Source: Chloranthus sessilifolius (taxonomy: Eukaryota > Streptophyta > Magnoliopsida > Chloranthales > Chloranthaceae). From it: 64,000 nt of DNA. The stretch spans positions 42,906,287-42,970,286 of the forward strand of contig CM037590.1 in NCBI GenBank assembly GCA_021018995.1, written 5' to 3'. The position numbers and the translations under genes were made by a program. The notes below the pieces were generated by a model, which saw only the letters and a list, made by a program, of their open reading frames with translations, was not told the DNA's origin and ran no database searches. Below are positions 41,774-54,176 of the stretch, one piece after another. How positions within the stretch are numbered: the stretch's first letter is position 1; each line of letters starts with the position of its first letter.

Positions 41774-43844
41774 GTTGTTTTTTAATAAGATAAAATAAGT
41801 CACTGATGGGAGAGGGTGTCATTTGGTAAAGGTAACATATACATCTTTGTCATCATTCACGGCAAATCATTTCAATGCGGGATGCGTGCTATCTGAAACA
41901 ATCATATGTTCTATGAATTTGATGTCCATAATTTCAAGATTTATTTATAAAATTTATAATAAAAAATATTTCCATTGTCTAATTTAATTTGGTCAAACGT
42001 CATCTAAAATTAATAATATTTTAAATTTATATAGTAACTATTAATATTAGATAGCGTTTCCCGGATTTTAGATTGCTTAAATCTTTTACACCAAACACAC
42101 CTGTCACAAGGAACACATTAATTCTATAGAACCCACATCCAAAAGTGATCTGACTATCTGAGTACCAAGGTACCTGCTATCCACTAATATCTGTATTAAC
42201 ATTTTCTCAAACCCCAATAACTTGCTGCCCTTAGAAGAAAATCCGGGTTCACTGCAATCTCACGGTAAATTACTCACGCAACACAGGCATCACAAAAGTT
42301 AAGAAAGCTTATCAAAGCCTTTTTTTGGTTTTAACTCACCCTGTCAAGGGTACCTTTAACCTTCAAAACTAAAATCTTTGCACGTAAAAATTGTCAGACG
42401 GCTTTTAAACAAACAATAGAAAACATAAATTGTTGACTGCTTTGAAACAAACAATAAAGATCATTTTTCAGCCTAATCTTCCAATGATCTGATCTTTAGA
42501 TATGACTCATTACTCATATATCAGACAGTCGGATGTTGATTTCATGTGACGCGCATCCCAAAATTTACCCGAGAGCCTCTTTTAGTGGTACGTCCATGGT
42601 CACAATCATTATTAGAGATGTGTGCCGCATGGAATCAACACCTGACCATTTGATAGGTGGGCCATGCTCTAAAGGTCAGTTCTGGTGTTCTTTTAGTCAC
42701 GTTAATGAGCTTTCTAAAGAGGGAGCTATGATTATTATTGGTGATGGAATTACTATTTTATTTTGGCATGATAGTTGGCTGCATGCCCAGTTCCTTAAAC
42801 CCCCTTTTCCTAATGTTGATAGGATCTCTGTTAACCACCAAGCGTCGATTTTAGAGATAGTAGAGTCTAATTCCGAAGGTATAATTTTTTGGAATTTAGT
42901 TACTTTAAGAAGGCTCTATGAAATTGAGATTAGTGAGATTACCAGCCTTCTGAACCTCCTTAATTCGTTCCTCTCTTGCAACCCCTCGACGTTTGATTCT
43001 CCTTCTTGGTTTGATTGCTCGGATGGACAATTCAAGGTTAATGGGTTGTACACGAAATTAGCGGGAGTTGTTACTCCGAATCTCCCTTGGTTGCGCATTT
43101 AGATATCCAAGGCTCCTAACAGAGTTATTACCTTTGTCTAGCAAATAGTGGTAGATAGGATTTTAAATGTTGATAATTTAATTTTCAGGGATTTTTTGTT
43201 GGCAAACAGGTGTGTCATGTGCAAGAGGGCTGAAGAGGATGTTGCTCATCTTTTTATCTATTGTGATTCAGTTTATGTTATCTGAGACTTCTTGCTTAGA
43301 TGGTTCAAAGTGTCGTGGGTTGTGTCGAGCTCATGTGGTTTATTTCTTGGAATTTGACAGTATAGCTGTGAAAGCTCGCAACGAGGCAAAATTTTGAGTC
43401 TAGTTCTTTTCGCAGTTCTATGGATGATATAGAAAGAAAGGAATAAGAGAATTTTTGAAGGAAAGGAGATGCAGATTTCGATGCTAGCTGAAATAATTTG
43501 AATTAAAATTTTGCATTGGGCTCAAAGCTTAAAGATTATTCAACTGTTTTCAATTAGGGACTGTATTTCGAACTTAGGGAACATTGATGAAGGGTGTAGT
43601 TTTATGCTGGCTCTGGACTATTTCTCTGTATGCTAGGTTTTCCTTCCACTGGGTTCTTAGCTTGAACATTTTGTTCTTTGAGTTCTCTTTTGGGGCTTTA
43701 GTTCTATTTTTGTTCCTTGAAATTTCTAGTTATATTTATGTGGCTTGCTTCCTTGGCTATTTAGGGGGTGATGGCATTGTTGAAGCTCTCTTAGTAGCCC
43801 AGGGGTTTTTTTTGTGACAACATAGATTTTCTTAACATAATTTT

Positions 43845-43846
<2 letters not shown>

Positions 43847-43933
<87 letters not shown>
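43847..43933. repeat. TA microsatellite
   Basis: About 43 uninterrupted TA units. Confidence 0.95.
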
Positions 43934-43935
<2 letters not shown>

Positions 43936-44766
43936 TCAATCTTAAATCAAATGCGAAAATTTGGACCGCCAGATTGCAGAACATAATTTGATCATAAAAT
44001 ACTTGGTACATTCACACATATTACGGAAATCAAACAGTTATAACAAAAATGACAGAACTAAATATTTTATTTCTATACAGACACATGATCGAAAGAACTA
44101 AAATAAATCACTGATGATGACTAGCCATCACCTAAATAGTGGAATACAAATATATACAAAAATTGAAACTCTATAATATACCAAGCTCAAATCTCAGAAG
44201 TCACTGTACCAAATCTAATTGAACTTCTCCCTCTAGTAGGCAACTTGGATTCTCCTCAAGTCCAAAGTCCCGATCAAGAACTACACCCGTGAAGTATAGT
44301 CGGGGTGAGCTAACAGTCTAAGCTCAGTAAAAAAAATATCAATAACAGTTACATCTTATCATGTGAGTGCATAGAATCAAAGACAGATTTCAAAACAGAA
44401 ATAAGACATGAATTCAATGTCAGATGCAAAAGTTGAAACAGGGCAGAGATTCATCAATGAATTTAAAAGTTGAAGCAGAGTATGTATTCAATGACAAAAA
44501 TAGAAGAAAAAATAAGGCATGTATTCAATGATTGAAACAGAGCAACGACTCGATAACAGAAAAAAAAAGCTCGTATTTTCCTACTCACTATACATTATTC
44601 AATAATTTGATGCTTAGAGTTTGGATTCCATTATTCACTGCACAATGATTTCATATCCATTATTCACTGTGCACGGAGTTCATTTATTCATTCACTCTTC
44701 AATGATCCAATGTCCATTCACTGTGTCCGAAGTTCATTTATTCATTCATTCATTCACTCCATTGTA

Positions 44767-45060
44767 TATGGATAGCCGCCGTACGGGTCCACTGTATTCA
44801 CTGTATTCACTTTTCTCACAAGTTCATTGTGTTCACTTCACTCACAAGTTCACTTCGTTCGTACAACCACAAGTTTACTTCGTTATCTACACTCACTATG
44901 TTTACTTATGTATGCTATGCAATGCTTATGGATAACCGCCATACCAGTCCACTTATGCATGCTATGCAATGTGTACGGATAACCGCCATATCGGTTCACT
45001 TATGTATGCTATGCACTATACGCTTTATACGGATAACCGCTATACCGATCCACTTATGCA
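44767..45060. repeat. Degenerate minisatellite
   Basis: GGATA(A/G)CCGC-(A/G)TAC-G-TCCACT occurs at 44769, 44930, 44977 and 45031, most with TTATG-ATGCTATGCA spacers of about 47-54 bp. It is preceded by ATTCATTCACT-type iterations (44630-44760). Confidence 0.65.
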
Positions 45061-45880
45061 ATGTCCACTCAATGTCCACTCACTTGTCATTCTTCAAAGA
45101 ATTCAATTGATTAAATACAGTTAACTCACGAATTCGATTTCAAATCACACTCATCTTATTTCATTCCAAGCATTCAAACATAGTCATATCAATTAGTTCT
45201 AACTCCATTTCTAAAATCACTACTTAACCCAAAGGGATGCACGTCAAATCAATTTTAAATGCTGACATCAATTCATATCAGGTTCAAATTCCCATTCTAA
45301 GTTCATCAATTTCGATACCTTTCCAAGAATTCAAAGTTTTAGAATCCGAGATTTCAAGTACTAATTCAATTGGGGTTAGACTTGTCACATTTTAATTCAA
45401 TTACATACGGATCTAAGAATTCAAGTCAAAAATACAATTGGTTGTTGAAGTTCCGCTACATGTCTAATCAGATTCAAGGCGCCAATTTCAGGGTTTCTAT
45501 TCGATTTCAAACAAAGAGTTTAAAGATTTTTCGGATTCAAAGCTCGTATGCGAGTTCCATTAATCATGTTCAAGTTTCAAGGAGTTTGATGCTATAGACG
45601 AATATTCAAGATTCAATAAGTTCAATGCAAGTAGATTATATCCCGATATCTATGTATCAAGTCAAAAATACAATTTGGTAGATTATTTCCCCTACCTTAG
45701 GTTTCGAAGTCACACAAAAGAAAGCAATGCCAAGGTCTCTCATCTACAAGCTCCCATCCTTAACCTAGATTACATTAAGATCGTAATACGTGTCAATAGT
45801 ATCGAAAAAGGGACTAGTTAGAAGTTTCACAGAGTTTTTTTTTTCCAAGAAAACTGAACCAAATAAAAATAGAGTAAATT

Positions 45881-46096
45881 GATCGATCGATTTCCATAGC
45901 AGGGAAATTTGATCGATCAATTTTCCAAAATATATATTTTTCAATCCCTGTTTTAAACGATCGATCGATTTCCCAAAATATAAATCAATCGATCGGTTTC
46001 AAATTCAATCGATTAATTTCTAAAATCGATCATTCAATTCCTTCAGAAATCCTGCCTCTCTCGGTCCTGTCAAAATCGATCGTTCGATTTTGACAG
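45881..46096. repeat. Cluster of ATCGATCGATTT dyads
   Basis: At least seven near-matches to (G)ATCGATCGATTT in about 215 bp: 45881, 45911, 45958, 45986, 46005, 46023 and 46077, spaced mostly 18-47 bp apart. Several sit before CCAAAATATA-type text. Confidence 0.75.
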
Positions 46097-47935
46097 ATTT
46101 TGTAGCCCATTCGGGCCTTTTCTTCGTTGATTCTTTTTTCCTAAATTTTTCATTTTTCTTTATAAATATTCACGCACACGAATTTAAGCTTAGGGATAAT
46201 TAATATCACAATTCAACATTTAAAATGCTCACCTTTTAAATCACGCGTTCGTCGCGTATCTCGGGCGGAAACCGAGCGTCGATTCCTCCACGCAAAGTAA
46301 TTTGAGAGCCTAACTTCTCGTGCTCGTATCGGACTCGATCAACGCTTAAACTTTTCTCAAGCGTGACAAAACCCTTGCGAGATCCACCGACTTCAAGACT
46401 TCGAAACATCTAAATCAAAAGAGGGTTTGAAGGGCTAAAACTTTCGTTGCTTCATGGATCTTTGTCGTATCGGAACTTAGTAACTTCTCGCGGCACACAA
46501 ACAACCACGAAGCTAATACCTCAAAGTTTAATGGAGCCGATCTGAGTTTCGGACGTACATAGGGCGAACTCCTCAAGTTCCTATCTCTCTCTCTAGAAAC
46601 CCAAAAACTCCAAAACTTGTAAACGGTTAATAACTTCCAAAGGAAGCTTTGCCTTTTATATTGAAAGGGGCTGGTTCCCCCATGAAACGCATACACCCAT
46701 TTGGCTGTTAAGCCTCATCCATTTGACTTATTCTGGTGTGGAACTTATACACCTAAGTAAGGTGTTTCTTATTACCCAAAAGATCTTTGGTTCGGTGTGA
46801 GGTTTGCACACCCGAATCACTGATTACACGGGATTCGGCGTTAGGCCGATACACCACCACGGTATATGAGCTTTGGTTCAAAAGTCTTACATGAGGCTCA
46901 AACAAACCCAAAACGACCCCGTTTGAAAATTCGAAACGGTGACGCGTTTCCTAACGGATACCCACCTATTCCGGACCTATGGCTTCGAAATTTTTTCAGG
47001 ATGTTACATTTCTTTGTTGTTGTATTTGTTTTGGCTTTGTTCTTTAATGGTAGGGTGAGGTCCCTTATCCCTCAACTTTAATTATAAAAAAAAGGTCAGT
47101 TCTCTAAAAGTTTGGGTAGAAATGTGATCTCCATCAAAAGATTTAAGGCAGTTAACAATTTTCACATATGAAAACATTGATTAGAGAGACCAAATCTTCA
47201 GTTGCAAATGCCACTACCCATCTTTTAAAAGCCCACTTTCAAAGTTGAAAATTTGTGCAGATCAAAATTTGACCGAATTGAGATCCTCCAACTCAAGATC
47301 AAAGATATTATCTCGCAAGCTTGGCCTCTCTACCTTTCCACCCTTTCTTATAGGGTTGCAATTAGACATAGGATGGCATAAAGTCAAAATTCTATTTTAT
47401 CCAATAATTGTAAAACTAGTTGAACTAATTTGGATTTGATCATTGCCCTATACACCTAATACCAATCTTGGCTTTGGTCAGGTCCAACTAGTTAAACTCT
47501 AAATCTGGTTCATCGAATTTTAAGACTATTGCATGAGAGGGAATTTGGACTTTTATATTTATTAGTTCTCAAAACCATTTGAAACTCTTGCACCAAGGGT
47601 TTTAAAATTAGCTGAGATTTAGAGTTCAACCTTTTGGACCTAACCAAAACCTTACCAATCTTAATTTCGTACATTCATGTTCCTATACAGCACATACAAA
47701 GTGCATGTAGCGCAGACTATGAGAAACATCTCTATGCCTTCGAAAGTCAGGCATGTCTTCAAGTTATTTTTATTTGTTTACTAACAGAATGCACGTGAAC
47801 TTACTATATGCATGGTATAAAACTTTATTGCGGAGATTTTTCACATGAAGTGAGATGCTTTTGAAATGGCTCTCTTAGTTTCAACTCAAAATTTTTTATT
47901 CTCAAATCTGATTTCATGTGCTTAAAACGTTGAGT

Positions 47936-48200
47936 GCCCCCAGTCCCCGTCCAAATCTTTCGCACAATGAATCTTGAGATTATGGGTCTAACATCAAATA
48001 GTCAAATTTTGATTTCACATGACACGCATCTTCAAAAGTGATCCAAAAACCATACTTGATATACACTCATCATCATGTTCACTTTTTGGAATGTGTATCA
48101 TTTGAAATTAAAATCCGCCTGCCTGATCGTAGACCCGTGATCTCAAAATCTATTATATCAAAGATCGGGGCGAAAAATAATCTCCACCATTTGATTCTAA
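47936..48200. mobile_element. Foldback MITE related to those in FNBP4-like intron 9
   Basis: Left arm has GATTTCACATGACACGCATC and AAAAGTGATCC; right arm has GGAATGTGTATCATTTGAAA, then GATC-GGGCGAAAAATAATCTCC and TTTGATTCTAAGCCATCAAC. Same wording as the tracts at 33230-33460 and at 42530/47105. Confidence 0.55.
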
Positions 48201-48404
48201 GCCATCAACAATTTAAGCATATGAAACTAGAGTTGAGAAGGAAGAATCTTGAGTTGTAAATTAAGTTACCATTTTGATATTTTGGAAAAGATTCTAAAGG
48301 GGATAAATAGAAGGGCAATTTTGTCCTTCAAAAAAATTAATACTTTCCCCTATCGGCCTTACTCGCTCAACTCTCCTTCTAGCATTTTAATAGTAATGCA
48401 CAGA

Positions 48405-48830
48405 CACATCCGGCCTGGATGGGTCAGATTCGGGCCCAATTTTTTAGGAATTTATTAAACGGGTTGGGCCAGGCTGGGATAAGAAATGGGTCCCAATTCA
48501 AGCTTCAAAGTGAAAGGCCCGGATCGGCCTGACCCGGCCCGATTAACTAAGGCTCTTTTAAAAAAAAGATTAAATTTAAAAAAAAAAAATATTAGAAACC
48601 TGGCCCGAATTCAGCCAGGCCTGGATCGGCCTGGCCCGAATAGCTAATCAGGCCGAATTCAAGCTACAAAATTTTAACATCGGACTGGGCCCGGCCTGAT
48701 TAATTTTCAGGCCAAGTTTGGGCCTAAATTATTTCTTTTAAAGAAAATAAATCAGGTGAAAAACCCAGCCCACAACTGGCCCGGCCCAAAACCGGCCCGG
48801 CCCGGCCCGTTGACAGGGCTACAGGCACAT
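48405..48830. repeat. GGCCCGGCC motif-iterated repeat
   Basis: Degenerate iterations of GGCCTGGCCCGA, GGCCCGGCC and CCGGGC, ending CCCGTTGACAGGGCTAC. Related in design and right end to 3882-4236. Confidence 0.55.
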
Positions 48831-50410
48831 ACCATGCGCAACGCATTTGCTTGAGATACGTATTGCATTTAGGAACTCCAAATTCCTACTAGTTAGAAGT
48901 AACGGTTTTTTTTTAGAAAATAACGAGGTGTCGTGCGGCTCCTGCCTCTTAGAGTATGTGCAACACTCGCACGTCACGCATATCCGTCAGCTCAAGTAAA
49001 TCCCAACAAGTGGCCACAAGGGGTGCGATTCGAATTAAACTCTCTATGAGTGGCCACCAACAATGTGTGACCTCCGCTTCTTGATGTAATGGTTTACAGA
49101 AACTTGGATATCTAATTTTTTTTTTTTTTTTGACGTGATTCGGTGACCGGAAGGCTTTGGGTGTAACGACAAAACCCTATAAACAATTACTGTTTAGCTT
49201 AGCTGTACGATAAGGACTTCGTGGCCCACCGGAACACATGAAAAGTCGTGTAGTTTAGAGAAGCCCGGCACCAATGATATAGCCAAAACTAAGACAAAAA
49301 TGAGCTATGTAAACCCAACATCTTCTTCCTTCAATACGATGATAACCATTATTAAAGTTGACAGAGATTCGACTTGTGCCCTAACACCCTAGAGTGTCTC
49401 CTATTGCATGTGGAGAGAGTATGGCTGCCGATGATATTGCTCTCTTGTTAGTTTGTGTCATAGTAGAACTCATCTGCTTTAATTGATTCTTATTTTCTTT
49501 TTTAACTTTCTGTAAATGAGAATTTATCTGCTCTAGTAGCAATCTCCTTGGTCTTTACTAACTCCCTACTAGAGCAAATAAAATATGCTCTAACAAGGAA
49601 TGAGTAGAGAGGAAGGTAGAATTGATGAACAAATAAATCTTACATAAAATATTGTTATACAAAGAGCTATTAAGGAGAAGGGAAACCTGCTAAAGTAGGT
49701 ATCAGAATGTTAACAAAAAGGATGGGAACCTACTAAAGCAGGTGAAGTCTATTATGACAAGGGCTAACAAAGAATTATGCTATACGCAGCTTATATGTTT
49801 ACGGATTTTCGAAACCTGGAGTGGCTATGGGCCAATAGTTGGATTAGTGATTACTGCTTTTGGGATGGATTGTGCTTAAGTTTGGTCTGAAAATCAGGTT
49901 TAAGTGTGATGTATGCCACATGAATTTCAGAATGAAAAATTGACTGGCTGATACTGATATTATAATAAAAACTTACAGCTGAGTTTTTGATACTTTGGTT
50001 TGGTCAGCTGTCGTTACACAACGAGTTTGAATAACTACAAATTTGTTGATAAAGATTGTGATTTTGAAATTTTAAGATTAAAACATGGATAACGACTTTT
50101 TAACTAAGGGATTGACTCATCTCACCTGATGTCTAAGATACACCCCCTCACCATCTCACTTCTAAGCCATACAACATCACCTGATAGATAGTTTTCACTG
50201 CATCAAGTTATTCAAGTAGTATAACATCATATGAAAATCATGCTCGATATTAAGGGCTGTGCCCCAACCGACCAAAGTGGACCGAATCGTCGGTTTTGTT
50301 CCGATTTGAATTTAGTTTGGCAAAAAGAAAAATCGAAAAGTTTAGTTTAATTTTAGTTTCGGGTATTCCCAAATTGAAACTGACTGAACTGATTGTAAGT
50401 AAATTTTTTT
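48831..50410. other. Intergenic DNA
   Basis: No gene recognised. A T-run at 49117-49131 and a stretch at 49830-49960 with GTGATGTATGCCACATG and AAATTGACTGGCTGAT wording of the foldback MITE family. Otherwise unremarkable AT-rich sequence. Confidence 0.5.
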
Positions 50411-50428
50411 AATATATATATATATATA

Positions 50429-51357
50429 CCCCCTGACGTAAAGATATTTCTACTTTAATTGATATGGGCACGGCACATAGCACTTTTTTCGACACGTAGC
50501 ACTTTTTTTTGTGAAGTGATGTGCGGCATAGGGCCTACTTTACAAACTAGGGTTAAACTTTTAAAATATTTTAAAAGTTATATTCCCTTTTCAACCGACA
50601 TTCTTGACTTTTTTAGAAGTCTTTTTAAAATATCTTTCTTTTCTCTCTTTTTTTTTAAGAGAGTGTTAAACTTACTTTTTCATTTATATTTTACTTAAAA
50701 ATATGAGCAACAAACAAAACACCGACAGGCGACACACCTCAGGTGATCAATCTTGAGTGCTAGTGCTTTACTAAAAAAAAAAAAAGGGGTGTCGGCGCTT
50801 TATTTAAGGGGCTCCAATATGTCTATATTGAGATGTCGGACGCTTTGATACAAAAATATATGTATAATTTTTTTTAGGTGCGTCGAGGCGCTAGCGCCTT
50901 TTTTTTTTTTTTCTATCGAAGTGTTAATACCTTGATATAGAGATACCGACACCCCTGAAATGAAACGTCGACGCCTCATTTTTTTTTTTTTAAACGAAGC
51001 GTCGGCACCTCGATATAAAAGCGCCGACACCCCGACGCCGAGGTGCCATCCCCTCGCTATCGGGGATGCCGATGTGCTAGAGCTTCGCTATCGGGCGCTT
51101 ACATTTTTTGAGTAAAATATACCTGAAAAATAAATCTGTCAGTTTCTTGAAAAAGTGGAGAGAAAAAAGAGAAAATAGACTTAAAAAAAGTCAAGAATAC
51201 AAGGGTATTTAGCCTTTAAAATATTTTAAAACTGTAACCCTATTTAGTAAAGTAGTTCTCATGTCACCCATCACTTCACAAAAAGGGCGCTACGTGTCGC
51301 GCCCATATCAATTGACGTAAAAATATTTTTACGCCCGAACACATATCCCCGACCCTC
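50429..51357. mobile_element. Foldback element set in a TA microsatellite (copy 1)
   Basis: Inverted arms 50429-50665 and about 51150-51357 match at TTGATATGGGC-CG-CAC-TAGC, TTTTTGTGAAGTGATG, TTTTAAAATATTTTAAA and TTCTTGACTTTTTT. TA repeats abut both ends (50411-50428 and 51358-51374). The loop is rich in GTCGGCGC-like motifs and T-runs. No transposase. Confidence 0.75.
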
Positions 51358-51374
51358 ATATATATATATATATA

Positions 51375-53309
51375 GTCAACTTAAGTCAAATAGATGATTG
51401 GGTCTCAAATTTTCGGTCTAAAATTTGGATATAAATTTAGTGTTTCAGAGCCTTACTTAAGGCTCGAATCTCACAAGACGTTGAATTAAGGAGTAGAGAC
51501 TCGGGCTTCTAATTTCGAAAGGTTCAATGAGTCTTCTCTCTCCCTCTCTCTAGAATTACTCCCAAAATAATGAAAATAATAAAAGCGAAAAACAATTTGA
51601 GAAATTGAAATTTTTTTGATGTGCAAGTAAAACTTATTGGAAAATCGAAACTGATCGAATCAAATCAAAACCAAATCAAATCGAGTTAGTTTGGTTCAAT
51701 AGTTGGATGATTTGATTTGATTTAAATATTTAGAAACCAATTAGAATTGATTTTATTTGTGATTTTGATCTAAAATCCACCATATCAAACTGAATACACC
51801 CCTAATTCAATATGAACTTTACACTTAGATATGACCGACAATCCATATCCAATTCCCTCATGATGGATTTTTTGGCCCAACACGTCCATCACACGGGTGA
51901 AAAATTGAGACCATGATGGCTTTATTTTTGGCGTAAAGTGAGCTCTCACTAATCCTTTTGATTAAAATCTATTTTGACTTTTTTTGGATTAAAATGTAAA
52001 TAGCGACAGTTTTTATGAAAAGTGATTTCATTTTAAATTTTTTATATTACATATTGCTCTGTTGATAATATAAAGGAGACTCAAATGTCAACCCCCTCGT
52101 ATTATCCATTTTTAGGTTAGAGCCTTTTGTACCAGCCGGCACAATGATATGTACTGGGTACCACCAAAAGGTATATGGGTCCCACGCTACACTACAGTGA
52201 TTTAAACCTGTTTAGATATCTAGTTATCTACCTTATAAAAAATAAAATTATAAACCTTGAATAGTTTTCGTTAGACAATTTTGTAAAGAGCTTATGTGGG
52301 GCAACTTGACTGACTGTAGTGCTTGAGCCCCACTATATGTACAACCAATCATGTTGCACCGCATAAGCTGCCTGAAAATTGTCTAAAAAATTAGGGCTTT
52401 TTATAAAACATTTGTGCCATTTTTTATAACAAAAAAATCATATGCCATTTTTTTTCTTTCAAAACAGCGCCCCCATACATTTGAAATGGGCCACCATACA
52501 TATTAACCCATGTAGGACATTGATTAATTTTAGTGAATAATTATAATGCCATTGTCAATAAATTCTTATTTTTTGACTTTTTTATATTACACATTCGACA
52601 TGTCCATGGAGAATGCATAGGAATAGGGACCCCTATTAGCCCATAGGGGGCACATTTTCATAATTAAGAATTTTTAAACCTTTTTTGTAATAAAAATATA
52701 ATTGAGGTGCTCCTACTTTTCTCAAAATAGTTTCCACTATATAACATTGTCCTAAAAATTTAAATGTTTGGAAAGTTTCAAATTTATAGATGGGATGATG
52801 CCATGGAAATTTTATGCTATCCCCGTTATGTAATTATGTAGTCACCAAATTTTCTAAAATTTTGTGCGATTTTTTTTTTTTAAAATAATTGTGCTTCTGA
52901 AAAATTTGTGTGAAGTTTGAGAATAATTCACTAATCTCATGCCTAGCCATTACATTTTGACTTTTAAGTCATCTCTATAGAATATTTGTTACTCCAAGTG
53001 ATAGAATATCTTATAAACTTTGTGCGAAAAAAAAAAAAATAAAATTTGAAAGATGCGTACGATCAATTCCATGTTAATATCTTACATTAGTTATCCGTTC
53101 CAGACGCGTAGCATCAAACATGCCACCAAACAACAAAAAAGAGTTTGACTCACGAAAAGCGCCCCTAAAACGCGTCTCAAGGTGTTATTACGAGCAATCA
53201 AACATGTCCTAAATATTAACTCTTAGTAAACAACCTAAAAATTAAATATAAAATGCAAAAATCTACACATAACCGAATAACGATTAACATACAATTTTCC
53301 TAAAGCTGT
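51375..53309. other. Intergenic AT-rich DNA
   Basis: No gene or named repeat seen. AT-rich with several A or T homopolymers. Confidence 0.5.
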
Positions 53310-53570
53310 ATTTGAGCTAGCTTTTTGGGCCAAAGAGTAGCTGTATTTGGGTTAGGTTTTTAGGCTAGAGAGTAGTTCTTTAGCTCTGTGGCTATAATAG
53401 GAAAGCTGCTTTTACCTTTGATAACACTACTCCTCGCCTTATTTACCCTGGTGAGGAGCTATTTTGAATGATAAAACTGCTTTTTACAGAAGCAAATTTT
53501 ATTCGCTCTAATGTAAAACAGGAAGAGACATGCATTTGCTCTTATAAGAGCTAATCGAAACGTGGCCTTA
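53310..53570. mobile_element. MITE-like tract related to the KNL1/FNBP4 intergenic one
   Basis: Contains GCTGTATTTGGGTTAGG, GGTGAGGAGCTATTTTGAAT and TGCTCTTATAAGAGCTAA. The tract at about 10690-10990 shares CTCTTATAAGAG, GAGGAGTTATTTT and a GCGTTTAGGTTAG end. Looks like a degraded non-autonomous DNA transposon. Confidence 0.4.
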
Positions 53571-54009
53571 CCAACTAAAGTTTATGAGCAGCTCACGAAT
53601 ACACTTTTTTGCCATATAACTCTCATCCTTGGCCAATCCGAAATTTTCAAGTTTATAATCATTATGTGAACCGATGTTAGCCTAAAATGAGTGTGCATTT
53701 TAGAAGATTTGAAGAAAAATTCGAGAAATATACAGAGATTATAATTTGTAAAATATATAAATATATTATATATATATATTACCTTATTCAGAATTCATAA
53801 TGATGCGTTTAAATTATGAATAAGTATATAGTTTTCATGTATTAAGAATTTACAATCATAAAAAACCAATGTTAAATATCATACTTTATCAAAGTGATAA
53901 AAATTTGATTTTTTTAGAAAATTCGTAAATTTCGAAAAAATTGGAAGAATTAAGAGAATATTTGGCAAGAAGTTAGATATGCGTTAGTATAGTTCTCCCT
54001 GTTTAGGGC

Positions 54010-54176
54010 ATAGTACGCTAGAAAACCTCTCTCTCTATTCTCCGTGTGCAATCATCGCCAGGGTAAAATAGGGAATAAAGGGAGTAGGCATGTTGTAGCC
54101 AGACACAGAGACATGACATCAGAACCTCGACTCCGCCTCTCTCCGCCACTCATCTCCGACACGGATTTGGTTTAGG
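54010..54176 (+). promoter_or_regulatory. Possible 5' leader exon of a downstream gene
   Basis: CT-rich sequence (CCTCTCTCTCTATTCTCCGT) followed by CGACTCCGCCTCTCTCCGCC and a donor-like TTTAG|GTAAAA at about 54175. It looks like a plant 5' UTR exon. CBL genes often have an intron in the 5' UTR, so it could belong to the CBL gene 8 kb on; this is a guess from context. A 66-bp tandem duplication follows (54621-54752). Confidence 0.25.

Larger units (their letters stand above)
43813..47009 (-). mobile_element. LTR retrotransposon remnant, probably solo LTR, minus strand
   Basis: On the minus strand it starts TGTAACATCCTGAAAAAATT (47009 downward), a common start of plant gypsy LTRs, with a TATA-like CAATATAAAAGG near 46660. 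The far end is probably TGTGAC at 43813 on the plus strand; flanks TTTTT and TTTCT are a weak 5-bp duplication. It contains a TA microsatellite, a minisatellite and a cluster of ATCGATCG dyads. 3.2 kb is long for an LTR, so part may be internal sequence. Confidence 0.5.
42671..47104 (+). mobile_element. L1 LINE fragment with 13-bp target duplication, split by an LTR
   Basis: AAAGGTCAGTTCT occurs at 42671-42683 and again at 47092-47104 right after an A-rich tail (ATTATAAAAA). Between them lies a 5'-truncated LINE (42684-43812 and 47010-47091). It encodes GAMIIIGDGITILFWHDSWL, VVDRILNVDNLIFRDFLL and RCVMCKRAEEDVAHLFIYC (zf-RVT), with stops. The element entered a MITE (about 42500-42683 plus 47105-47165) and was later entered itself by LTR sequence. 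Confidence 0.8.

Noticed and set aside
44621..45110. ORFs of 93-104 codons in the 44.6-45.1 kb region
   Set aside because: They are translations of ATTCATTCACT iterations and a minisatellite inside an LTR remnant.
45881..46096. Regularly spaced ATCGATCG motifs as a CRISPR-like array
   Set aside because: Spacing is irregular, repeats are short palindromes inside a plant LTR, and CRISPR arrays are not expected in plant nuclear DNA.
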